A stretch of 8,007 nucleotides of DNA from Bacteroides sp. GTDB taxonomy: Bacteria > Bacteroidota > Bacteroidia > Bacteroidales > Bacteroidaceae. Below are positions 1 through 7,198 of the stretch, one piece after another. The notes beneath the pieces are model-generated. The model worked only from the letters and a program-made list of their open reading frames with translations, was not told where the DNA came from and did no database searches. The translations under genes were made by a program, and so were the position numbers. The stretch is taken from NCBI GenBank assembly GCA_017556595.1, contig JAFYML010000347.1, positions 1 through 8,007 of the forward strand, written 5' to 3'. Numbering within the stretch: the first letter of the stretch is position 1; each line of letters opens with the position of its first letter.

Positions 1-1375
1 GGGTTGGATGTACAGACAAGCCATTACGGATAGCATACGCGACTGGGTGGGCCCCGGTTATCTAGGCTCATTCTACGATGCTTACGACCCCGAAGCACGC
101 AAGCTATTCTGGAAGCAAATGCAGGATCACTACTATCCTCTAGGCTTCGATGCATGGTGGATGGATGCAAGCGAACCAAACATACGCGATTGTACGGATA
201 TTGAATATCGCAAGGATTTGTGTGGTCCTACTGCTCTTGGCCCATCCGATCAATACTTCAATGCCTATGCTTTGGTAAATGCTGATGCTATTTATAACGG
301 ACAACGCGCCGTAGATCCCGATAAACGTGTATTCTTGCTGACTCGTTCGGGATTTGCCGGCTTGCAACGCTATAGTACAGCTACATGGAGTGGCGACATC
401 GCTACCCGTTGGGAAGATATGAAGGCGCAAATTTCGGCCGGACTGAACTTTGCCGTTAGTGGTATTCCTTATTGGACAATGGACATTGGTGGCTTCTGTG
501 TGGAGAATCGCTATGTAGCTGGTCAAGAACTTTATAATCGTACGGGCCAGGAAAATGCCGATTACAAAGAGTGGCGCGAGTTGAACACACGTTGGTATCA
601 GTTTGGTGCTTTCTGTCCGTTGTTCCGTGCACATGGTCAGTACCCATTCCGCGAAATATGGAACATTGCTCCCGAAGGACATCCTTGTTACAATAGTGTG
701 GTGTACTATACCAAGCTTCGCTATAAATTGATGCCTTACATCTATTCTATGGCTGGTATGACACACTTTGCCGACTACACCATGATGCGTCCGTTGGTAA
801 TGGACTTTACAAACGATGTGAATGTAAACAACATTGGCGATCAGTACATGTTTGGTCCGGCTTTGATGGTGGCTCCGGTGTATGAATATGGTGCTCGCGT
901 GCGAGATATGTACTTCCCCGCTTGTGGCGGTTGGTACGATTTCTATAGCGGTAAGTTTGTAGCCGGTGGCGAACAATTGACGGTAGATGCTCCGTACGAA
1001 CGTATTCCTTTGTATGTGCGTGCAGGTAGTATCTTGCCTATAGGTCCGGATATGCAATATAGCGATGAAAAACAAGCTGAAGAGATAACCCTTTATGTTT
1101 ATACTGGTGCCGATGGTGAATTTACACTATACGAAGATGAAAACACTAACTACAACTACGAAAAGGGGGCTTACGCAATGATTCCGATGGCTTACAACGA
1201 TGTTGATGGTAAGTTGACTATCGGTGCGCGTCAAGGTGAATTCCCCGGTATGTTGAAAGAGCGTACTTTCCGTGTAGTTAAGGTTTCGCCCGATGCTCCG
1301 GTAGGCGTTGGCGCGCAGGATGTAAAGAGTATCGAAGTGAAATACAATGGAGAGGCAGTTAATGTTGAATTATAA
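1..1375 (+). CDS. GH31 alpha-glycosidase, probable alpha-xylosidase (C-terminal half)
   Basis: Retaining family GH31 glycosidase that probably removes alpha-1,6-linked xylose from the non-reducing end of xyloglucan oligosaccharides. The reading frame is open to the left edge, so the ATG at 8 is internal and about half of a roughly 900-residue enzyme is missing. Numbering from that Met, the nucleophile is the Asp of WWMDASEP (residue 53, nt 164-166) and the acid/base is the Asp of WSGD (residue 130, nt 395-397). The following GIPYWTMDIGGF is a GH31 barrel signature. The barrel ends near residue 265, followed by beta-sandwich segments (MFGPALMVAPV; IPLYVRAGSILP) and a DUF5110-like C-terminus from about 357. 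No frameshift is seen. The GH2 gene starts 109 nt downstream, and the GH2 and GH95 neighbours favour xylosidase over alpha-glucosidase. Family assignment is firm; specificity is inferred. The signal peptide and any PA14 insert lie outside the window. Confidence 0.9.
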   Translation, partial: GWMYRQAITDSIRDWVGPGYLGSFYDAYDPEARKLFWKQMQDHYYPLGFDAWWMDASEPNIRDCTDIEYRKDLCGPTALGPSDQYFNAYALVNADAIYNGQRAVDPDKRVFLLTRSGFAGLQRYSTATWSGDIATRWEDMKAQISAGLNFAVSGIPYWTMDIGGFCVENRYVAGQELYNRTGQENADYKEWRELNTRWYQFGAFCPLFRAHGQYPFREIWNIAPEGHPCYNSVVYYTKLRYKLMPYIYSMAGMTHFADYTMMRPLVMDFTNDVNVNNIGDQYMFGPALMVAPVYEYGARVRDMYFPACGGWYDFYSGKFVAGGEQLTVDAPYERIPLYVRAGSILPIGPDMQYSDEKQAEEITLYVYTGADGEFTLYEDENTNYNYEKGAYAMIPMAYNDVDGKLTIGARQGEFPGMLKERTFRVVKVSPDAPVGVGAQDVKSIEVKYNGEAVNVEL

Positions 1376-1396
1376 CCATACTTTGTAATATGAAGC

Positions 1397-1454
1397 AGTT
1401 AAAGGAGTTATCACAGGCCGCGCCTATTAGCCAAAAGAATTAACTCCTTTAACT
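1397..1454 (+). repeat. 14-bp perfect inverted repeat, 30-nt loop
   Basis: The arms AGTTAAAGGAGTTA (1397-1410) and TAACTCCTTTAACT (1441-1454) are exact reverse complements. The loop holds a small nested hairpin, AGGC (1415-1418) and GCCT (1422-1425) around CGC. No T run follows the right arm, so this is not a standard intrinsic terminator. It lies between the GH31 and GH2 genes and could stabilise the upstream message 3' end or tune GH2 expression. The left arm contains the Shine-Dalgarno-like AAAGGAG, but no start codon sits close behind it. Confidence 0.75.
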
Positions 1455-1484
1455 CCCTCTAACTCCTTCTAACCCCTAATTAAC
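1441..1484 (+). repeat. Tandem TAACTCC repeats abutting the GH2 start
   Basis: Degenerate units of about 10 nt run up to the GH2 ATG: TAACTCCTT (1441), TAACTCCCTC (1450), TAACTCCTTC (1460), TAACCCCTAAT (1470) and a last TAAC (1481). The first unit is also the right arm of the inverted repeat. Units 1 and 3 could pair with the left arm over 10 and 9 contiguous bases, so alternative hairpins are possible. Each unit starts with TAA, and the copies place stops in all three forward frames. The sequence leaves no purine-rich ribosome site before GH2. Function unknown. Confidence 0.7.
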
Positions 1485-4049
1485 ATGCGCTACTGCTCAA
1501 TTCTTAATTTTTATCTGTTACTTTTTATTTTCTTAGTCGGTTGTACTTCGCAAAGCGAACCCGATACTCGTCGCACCAATTTTAGTGATGATTGGCGTTT
1601 CTTGTTGGGCGATGATGCTTCTGCCGCCAATTGTGCGTATGACGACTCGGCCTGGCGTAAGCTGAACCTACCTCACGATTGGGCTATCGAAGGCGATTTT
1701 TCGCCAAACAATCCTTCGGGAACGGGTGGAGGAGCTTTGCCGGGCGGCATTGGTTGGTATCGCAAAACCTTTACGCCCAATGTTGCCGATAGCAACAAAA
1801 GGCTATACATCGATTTCGATGGTGCTTATATGAATGCTACCGTCTATATCAACGGGCATGAATTGGGTACACGTCCGTATGGCTATATTTCGTTTAGCTA
1901 CGACCTTACCCCTTACATAGAATGGGGAAAACCCAATGTCGTGGCCGTTCGTGTAGATAATGCCGAACAACCCAACTCGCGTTGGTATTCGGGTTGCGGC
2001 ATCTATCGTCATGTATGGCTTCGCGTGCTTGACCCCATTCACATTGCTCAATGGGGTACATACGTCACAACACCTCATGTTACGCCCGAGGAAGCGATTT
2101 TCTCCGTACAAACCAATGTAGAGAATACCACCACCGAGGCGCAATCCATTACATTGAAATCCTCTTTGATAGATGCCGATGGGCATGTAGTGGCCGTGGC
2201 CGAACCCACTTTGCTTACGCTCGAGGCGCATGCTATAATCGCCACCACTCAATCCCTCACTTTGGCCAACCCCCGATTGTGGAGCGTAGATGCACCGTAT
2301 TTGTACCGTGTGTGCACCGAACTCATTTCGGCCGATGGTCATGTGCTTGATACCTATTTTACCACCACCGGTGCACGTTACTTCGAATTTGATGCAGTAA
2401 AAGGATTCTCGCTAAATGGAAAACCGATGAAGATAAACGGTGTATGTATGCACCACGATTTGGGTTGCCTTGGTGCCGCAATCAATGTGCGTGCGCTTCA
2501 ACGTCAACTTGAAATATTGAAAGAGATGGGTTGTAATGGCATTCGTTGTTCGCACAATCCGCCGGCACCCGAATTGCTCGACCTTTGCGACCAAATGGGA
2601 TTCATCGTCATGGACGAAACGTTCGACATGTGGCGTAAGCGTAAAACGGCACACGACTATTCGCGCTATTTCGATGAGTGGCACGAACACGACTTGACCG
2701 ACTTGATGCTTCGCGACCGCAATCACCCAAGTATTTTTATGTGGAGCATTGGCAACGAAGTGTTGGAGCAATGGAGCGATGCCGCGGCCGATACATTAAG
2801 TTTGGAAGAGGCAAACATGATATTGAACTTCGGACATAGTGCCGACCAATTGGCAAAAGCCGATGGCGAACTATCTGTCAATGCTTTGCTTACCCGCAAA
2901 TTGGCCGATATGACACGCACCCTCGATGCTACACGTCCTATTACCGCAGGTTGCAACGAACCAAGCCCCGGCAATCACCTATTCCGTGCCGGTGCACTCG
3001 ATATTATCGGTTTCAATTATCACGACGATTGGTTTAAGAATGTACCTACCGACTTCCCCGGCATGCCTTTCATTGTTACCGAAAGTGTTTCCGGTTTGAT
3101 GACACGCGGCTTTTATCGTATGCCTAGCGATTCGGTGGTTATTTGTCCCGAACATTGGAGCCGTCCCTATAGCGATCCATCGTTTGCTTGTTCGTCGTAC
3201 GACAATTGTCATGTACCTTGGGGAAATAGTCACGAAGGTACATTGGCTTTGGTTAAGCATACCCCTTACATCAGTGGTCAGTACATCTGGACAGGTTTCG
3301 ACTATCTGGGCGAGCCTACTCCTTATGGCTGGCCGGCTCGTAGTAGTTACTTTGGGGTGGTCGATTTAGCCGGATTCCCGAAAGATGTGTATTACCTCTA
3401 TCAAAGCGAGTGGTGCCCTGATAAAACGGTGCTTCACCTTTTCCCTCATTGGAATTGGGAAGAGGGACAAACCGTTGATATGTGGGCTTATTATAACAAT
3501 GCCGACGAGGCCGAACTATTCATCAATGGTGTGTCGCAAGGCATCCGTTGTAAACTACCAGCCGATCATCAGACCGATGAGTGGCGTGCAGACATTGATA
3601 TGAGCACGGAGTTTCATGTTTGTTGGCGTGTGACCTATCAGCCCGGTGTTGTCGAGGTGGTTACCCGTAAGGATGGGGCAGAGGTGGCGCGCAAGCAAAT
3701 ACACACAGCCGGTACACCTGCAGCTATACGTTTAACTCCCGACCGCAGCAACCTTCATGCCGATGGCCGCGACCTTAGCTTTGTCACCGTCGAGGTGGTC
3801 GATGCCGATGGTAACCTTTGTCCTTGGGCGGAGGATGATATCCATTTCTCGGTATCGGGCAGTGCCTTTATAGCCGGTGTGGATAATGGTAGCCAAACAT
3901 CTATGGAACGCTTCAAGGATAATCACCGTAAAGCCTTCTATGGCAAATGTTTGGTGGTGTTGCAATCGGATGGTAAGCGTGGAAGCATTCACCTTGATGC
4001 ATCGGCCGACGGATTGGAATCTGCACAATTGACATTGAAAGCGAAATGA
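1485..4049 (+). CDS. GH2 glycosidase, probable beta-galactosidase, lipoprotein
   Basis: Retaining GH2 enzyme of 854 residues, probably removing beta-1,2-galactose from xyloglucan side chains once fucose is gone. A hydrophobic signal (residues 5-19) ends in the lipobox LVGC with Cys20, so the mature protein should be membrane-anchored. No run of acidic residues follows the Cys, so a periplasm-facing position is more likely than the surface. Layout: sugar-binding jelly roll (about 32-190, with LPHDW and GGIGWYRKTF), Ig-like domain (about 190-300), TIM barrel (about 305-640), DUF4982-like domain (about 650-720), and a C-terminal Ig-like domain (about 743-850). The acid/base is the Glu of WSIGNE (residue 425, nt 2757-2759); the nucleophile is the Glu of IVTES (residue 533, nt 3081-3083). 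Two in-frame stops, TGA then TAA, end the gene. GH95 follows after 16 nt, implying one transcript. GH2 also contains glucuronidases and mannosidases, so the sugar is an inference from context. Confidence 0.9.
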   Translation: MRYCSILNFYLLLFIFLVGCTSQSEPDTRRTNFSDDWRFLLGDDASAANCAYDDSAWRKLNLPHDWAIEGDFSPNNPSGTGGGALPGGIGWYRKTFTPNVADSNKRLYIDFDGAYMNATVYINGHELGTRPYGYISFSYDLTPYIEWGKPNVVAVRVDNAEQPNSRWYSGCGIYRHVWLRVLDPIHIAQWGTYVTTPHVTPEEAIFSVQTNVENTTTEAQSITLKSSLIDADGHVVAVAEPTLLTLEAHAIIATTQSLTLANPRLWSVDAPYLYRVCTELISADGHVLDTYFTTTGARYFEFDAVKGFSLNGKPMKINGVCMHHDLGCLGAAINVRALQRQLEILKEMGCNGIRCSHNPPAPELLDLCDQMGFIVMDETFDMWRKRKTAHDYSRYFDEWHEHDLTDLMLRDRNHPSIFMWSIGNEVLEQWSDAAADTLSLEEANMILNFGHSADQLAKADGELSVNALLTRKLADMTRTLDATRPITAGCNEPSPGNHLFRAGALDIIGFNYHDDWFKNVPTDFPGMPFIVTESVSGLMTRGFYRMPSDSVVICPEHWSRPYSDPSFACSSYDNCHVPWGNSHEGTLALVKHTPYISGQYIWTGFDYLGEPTPYGWPARSSYFGVVDLAGFPKDVYYLYQSEWCPDKTVLHLFPHWNWEEGQTVDMWAYYNNADEAELFINGVSQGIRCKLPADHQTDEWRADIDMSTEFHVCWRVTYQPGVVEVVTRKDGAEVARKQIHTAGTPAAIRLTPDRSNLHADGRDLSFVTVEVVDADGNLCPWAEDDIHFSVSGSAFIAGVDNGSQTSMERFKDNHRKAFYGKCLVVLQSDGKRGSIHLDASADGLESAQLTLKAK

Positions 4050-4065
4050 TAATATATTGTAAACG

Positions 4066-6483
4066 ATGAAAAAGTTGTCAACGATTTTTTTGCTATCTTT
4101 TGCATTGACTTGGGTGGTTGGGGCATGTAGCTCTGGCACCGATGCCTTTGATGCGAATCATACTTTGTATTACAATGCCCCCGCTCAGATATGGGAAGAA
4201 ACCCTGCCGTTGGGTAATGGAAGGTTGGGAATGATGCCCGATGGCGGTACTGAACGCGAACATATTGTACTGAACGAAATCTCTTTGTGGAGCGGTTCGG
4301 AGAGTGATTATTGCAATCCGGATGCAGCTAAGTCGTTGCCAGAGATTCGTTCGTTGCTCTTCGAAGGGCGCAATCGCGAAGCGCAAGCGTTGATGTTTAG
4401 TAGTTTTGTGCCTAAGAAACAGGAAAGTGATGGGCGTTATGGTAGCTATCAGACATTGGGTAGTCTTGACATTGTGCTTAACCACGATAGTACAACTCAT
4501 TATCGTCGTTGGCTCGATTTGCAGGAGGGAGTGGCTTATACCACCTACCAATATCAAGGTGTGAATTACCGTCGCGAGTACTTTGTTTCGCATACGGGCG
4601 ATGTGATGTTAGTGCATCTCACGGCCGATAAACCGCGTACCCTCAGTTTTACTGCTACGTTGAATCGAGGCGAGCGTGCTACACTTACTGTTGAAGGGCA
4701 GCAATTGGTGTTAAGCGGACAATTGGATAGCGGCAATCCTAATCAGCCTGGCATGCGCTATCGTGCAGCAATGCGTTTGCTCGCTGCGGCCGGTAATGTC
4801 ACCTTAACGGCCGACGAAGGCTTCCGTTTCGATGGTGGCCACGATGTTTGGTTGGTCGTGTCGGCCACCACCAATTATCAAGCAGCAGGCACCGATTTCC
4901 CCGGTGAACGATACATAACCTTATGCGATAGTTTGCTTCAGGCGCCTCTTCCCACCAAAGAGGCCCATATGCTTGCCCATCAGCAACGCTACGACCGCGT
5001 GTCGTTATCGCTCCCTACTACACCCGACGACCAACTACCTACCGACGAACGATTGCTTGCTTTTCAGCAACAACCTTCTCCTTCATTGGCAGCCCTCTAT
5101 TATAACTATGGTCGCTATCTGCTTATCAGCAGCACTCGCCCGGGTTCCTTGCCGCCCAACTTGCAAGGATTGTGGGCCGATGGTCTTTGGGCACCTTGGA
5201 ATGGCGATTATCACACCAATATCAATATTCAGATGAATCATTGGCCCTTGGAGCAAGCCGGTCTTGGCGAACTCTACCAACCATTGACAACACTTGTTGA
5301 GCGTCTCGTCCCATCGGGCGAAGAGAGTGCCAAATGTTTTTATGGCGCAGATGCCGAGGGATGGGTATTGCACATGATGACCAATGTATGGAACTATACC
5401 GCTCCTGGTGAACACCCTTTGTGGGGAGCTACCAATACGGGTGGTGCTTGGTTGTGTGCTCATTTGTGGGAACATTATCTTTACACGGGCGACACAGACT
5501 ATTTGCAACGTATCTATCCGTTGTTGAAAGGGGCTTCTCGTTTCTTCCTTTCTACCATGGTGACCGAACCGCAACATGGATGGATTGTCACCGCACCAAC
5601 ATCCTCGCCCGAAAATTGTTTTTATGTAGAAGGCGACCGCAACCGTGTTAGTGTCTGCATGGGTCCTACGATGGATGTGCAATTGCTTACCGAACTATAT
5701 CAAAATGTTATTCAGGCTAGCCATATACTTGGTGTAGATGAGGCTTATGCCGATAGTCTGCAATCGGCTTTGCAGCACTTCCCACCCATGCAAATCAGTG
5801 ATAAAGGCTATTTGCAAGAATGGCTTGAAGATTACGAAGAAGACGATCCGCAACACCGACATGTGTCGCACCTCTATGGTTTGCATCCGGCCAATTTGAT
5901 TACTCCTTATGCCACACCCGAATTGGCTGAGGCTTGCCGACAAACATTGGAGCGTCGTGGCGATGGTGGTACGGGTTGGAGTCGCGCATGGAAGATTAAC
6001 TTCTGGGCGCGCCTTGGCGATGGCAATCGTGCGTGGCTGCTCTTCCGTAGTTTGTTGCAACCAGCCATTGATGGCGAAACCGGTCGTCATGTCAGTGGCA
6101 CTTACCCCAATTTGTTCTGCGCTCATCCACCTTTCCAAATCGATGGTAACTTTGGTGGTGCGGCCGGTGTGGGCGAGATGTTGTTGCAAAGTCATGCCGG
6201 TTTCATCGAGGTGTTGCCGGCCCTTCCCGATGATTGGCACGAGGGTAGCTTCCGAGGTATGCGTGTACGCGGTGGTGCGGCTATTGATTTAGCATGGAGC
6301 AAGGGTAAGGTAACTACCCTTACACTGACCGCCCTTAACGATGGTACGTTTGTGTTGAAAATGCCTCGTGGCATTCGTTCGGCTCGTATTAGCGGTATTG
6401 GTCAGGCATATACTACAACCGATAATTTCATCAACCTGACGTTGAAGAAAGGAGAAAAGGCGGATTTAGTGTTTAATGATTAG
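4066..6483 (+). CDS. GH95 alpha-L-fucosidase (or alpha-L-galactosidase), lipoprotein
   Basis: Inverting GH95 enzyme of 805 residues, a normal length for the family, expected to remove terminal alpha-1,2-linked L-fucose. The signal peptide (residues 1-20) ends at lipobox VGAC with Cys21, which supports the ATG at 4066. The N-terminal beta domain starts near residue 33 with the family motif PLGNGRLGMM. The (alpha/alpha)6 barrel carries HTNINIQMNHW, with Asn385 and Asn387 as the pair that activates water, SSPEN with acid Glu516 (nt 5611-5613), and QIDGNFGG with Asp693 (nt 6142-6144). These match the Asn/Asn/Glu/Asp set known from bifidobacterial AfcA. A short beta C-terminal domain follows. The gene sits 16 nt behind GH2, with A/T-rich sequence and no Shine-Dalgarno. 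It ends the glycan cluster, its TAG stop forming the start of a heptad repeat. Alpha-L-galactosidase is the main alternative. Confidence 0.92.
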   Translation: MKKLSTIFLLSFALTWVVGACSSGTDAFDANHTLYYNAPAQIWEETLPLGNGRLGMMPDGGTEREHIVLNEISLWSGSESDYCNPDAAKSLPEIRSLLFEGRNREAQALMFSSFVPKKQESDGRYGSYQTLGSLDIVLNHDSTTHYRRWLDLQEGVAYTTYQYQGVNYRREYFVSHTGDVMLVHLTADKPRTLSFTATLNRGERATLTVEGQQLVLSGQLDSGNPNQPGMRYRAAMRLLAAAGNVTLTADEGFRFDGGHDVWLVVSATTNYQAAGTDFPGERYITLCDSLLQAPLPTKEAHMLAHQQRYDRVSLSLPTTPDDQLPTDERLLAFQQQPSPSLAALYYNYGRYLLISSTRPGSLPPNLQGLWADGLWAPWNGDYHTNINIQMNHWPLEQAGLGELYQPLTTLVERLVPSGEESAKCFYGADAEGWVLHMMTNVWNYTAPGEHPLWGATNTGGAWLCAHLWEHYLYTGDTDYLQRIYPLLKGASRFFLSTMVTEPQHGWIVTAPTSSPENCFYVEGDRNRVSVCMGPTMDVQLLTELYQNVIQASHILGVDEAYADSLQSALQHFPPMQISDKGYLQEWLEDYEEDDPQHRHVSHLYGLHPANLITPYATPELAEACRQTLERRGDGGTGWSRAWKINFWARLGDGNRAWLLFRSLLQPAIDGETGRHVSGTYPNLFCAHPPFQIDGNFGGAAGVGEMLLQSHAGFIEVLPALPDDWHEGSFRGMRVRGGAAIDLAWSKGKVTTLTLTALNDGTFVLKMPRGIRSARISGIGQAYTTTDNFINLTLKKGEKADLVFND

Positions 6484-6529
6484 CTACTAGTGACTAGCTA
6501 CTAGTGACTAGTGTTTAGTGTTTAGTGAA
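6481..6529 (+). repeat. Seven tandem TAG-headed heptamers
   Basis: Seven consecutive 7-mers: TAGCTAC, TAGTGAC, TAGCTAC, TAGTGAC, TAGTGTT, TAGTGTT, TAGTGAA. The first two are repeated exactly as a 14-mer. The first TAG is the GH95 stop codon. Because 7 is one more than a multiple of three, successive units put TAG in all three frames. The stretch holds four CTAG tetramers (from 6487, 6494, 6501 and 6508), which also give stops on the minus strand. Function unknown; it marks the boundary between the glycan genes and the next gene group. Confidence 0.8.
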
Positions 6530-6535
6530 TTGTAG

Positions 6536-6555
6536 GGACGCATCATGATGCGTCC
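6536..6555. repeat. Perfect 20-bp palindrome
   Basis: GGACGCATCA followed by its exact reverse complement TGATGCGTCC. As RNA it folds into an 8-bp stem with a CAUG loop. It is not followed by a T run, so it is a poor intrinsic terminator, although it could still define a message end. It sits 19 nt before the start codon of the next gene and 6 nt after the heptad repeat. The form, a GC-rich palindrome in a short gap behind GTAGG, resembles dispersed REP-like repeats. A dimeric DNA-binding site is the alternative. Confidence 0.75.
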
Positions 6556-6574
6556 GTGAAGTAATAAATAATTT

Positions 6575-7186
6575 ATGAAACGATTGTTTGTTTGGTTAAG
6601 CCGCATTCGTTATCGTCGTGGATATGGTGTTCATTCGCCCTTTGCCTTCAATTTGATAACTGGTGTTATTTATCAGCGTACGCCTTATTATAGTTACGAT
6701 AAGTTGAAGCAACTCGAGCAGCAACTCGCTCCTGAAAAGGATGCCGCGTGGCGATACGAACCTTTGCGCATCAAGCGCTTGCTTTTCCGCTTGGCCAATG
6801 AGGTCAAAGCCAATACGATTGTCGATGTAGGTACGTTGGCGGCTTCGTCGCTCTACCTCAAAGCGGCTCGTTTGCATGCTGAGTACAACAGCGCATCATC
6901 CATCGATAACCTATTTCTCGAGGTCGACCAGCCCATCGATTTCCTCTATCTGCACGATTATCGTCATCCGCAACAAGTGGCCGCAGCCTTCGAAGTATGC
7001 GTACGGCGCACTACCCAACGTTCGCTTTTTGTGGTCGAGGGTATTGGCTATTCCAAAGCTATGAAGCAACTTTGGCACGAGTGGCAAACCGACGAGCGGG
7101 TAGGCATTACTTTCGATCTTTACTACCTTGGATTAATATTTTTCGATACTTCACGTATTAAGCAACACTATATAGTCAATTTTTAA
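6575..7186 (+). CDS. Conserved Bacteroidetes protein, degenerate class I methyltransferase-like
   Basis: A 203-residue cytosolic protein without signal peptide or clear membrane segment. The basic N-terminus (residues 1-20) leads into GYGVHSPFAF (residues 16-25), which I recognise as a conserved opening of a Bacteroidetes family often named SAM-dependent methyltransferase. The strand-loop IVDVGTLAASSLYL (82-95) sits where a Rossmann methyltransferase carries its glycine-rich SAM loop, but only one glycine remains. IDFLYLHDYRHP (121-132) resembles the later acidic strand of O-methyltransferases, and YYLGLIFFD (183-191) is a typical late strand. The fold is therefore plausible but SAM binding and catalysis are doubtful. 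It may be a non-catalytic relative or have another role. The start is preceded by the A/T-rich AATAAATAATTT. The adenosyltransferase gene begins 12 nt after the stop, so the two are probably co-transcribed, though no functional link is evident. Substrate unknown. Confidence 0.65.
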   Translation: MKRLFVWLSRIRYRRGYGVHSPFAFNLITGVIYQRTPYYSYDKLKQLEQQLAPEKDAAWRYEPLRIKRLLFRLANEVKANTIVDVGTLAASSLYLKAARLHAEYNSASSIDNLFLEVDQPIDFLYLHDYRHPQQVAAAFEVCVRRTTQRSLFVVEGIGYSKAMKQLWHEWQTDERVGITFDLYYLGLIFFDTSRIKQHYIVNF

Positions 7187-7198
7187 TTTTTAATTCTC
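7178..7198 (+). repeat. AATTTTT heptads spanning a gene junction
   Basis: Three direct heptamers, AATTTTT (7178), AATTTTT (7185) and AATTCTC (7192), fill the sequence from the last sense codons of the methyltransferase-like gene to the ATG at 7199. The TAA at 7184-7186 is that gene's stop, and a second TAA follows at 7191. The run replaces any Shine-Dalgarno sequence. An unstructured A/T-rich leader that helps translation in Bacteroidetes is one reading; simple low-complexity sequence is another. Confidence 0.55.

Noticed and set aside
140..1075. A 311-codon open frame on the minus strand opposite the GH31 gene
   Set aside because: It lies fully antisense to a gene with intact catalytic motifs, its product shows no family motif or sensible domain pattern, and it is explained by codon bias of the + strand gene.
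1379..1385. TACTTTG after the GH31 stop as a possible -7 promoter element for GH2
   Set aside because: It is one base shorter than TAnnTTTG and no TTTG-like -33 element sits about 19-21 nt upstream.
1397..1454. Inverted repeat read as an intrinsic terminator ending a GH31 transcript
   Set aside because: No T run follows, the loop is 30 nt, and the right arm continues directly into repeats that abut the next gene.
2170..3818. Recurring ADG(H/N/R) peptide in GH2 (for example DADGHV, SADGHV, DADGNL) as an internal repeat
   Set aside because: The copies are short, irregularly spaced, and fit ordinary turns of Ig-like domains rather than a true repeat unit.
3732..4139. Minus-strand frame bridging the GH2/GH95 junction
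   Set aside because: It covers the conserved GH2 C-terminus and the GH95 signal peptide in antisense; no motif, promoter or ribosome site supports it.
5083..5682. A 199-codon minus-strand frame inside the GH95 gene, with others such as 5695-6240 and 1803-2342
   Set aside because: Antisense shadows of well-conserved glycosidase coding sequence, with no recognisable product.
7187..7198. Search for a cobalamin riboswitch ahead of the adenosyltransferase gene
   Set aside because: The gap is only 12 nt, and the 91-nt gap upstream of the preceding gene is filled by repeats and a palindrome with no B12-box-like sequence.
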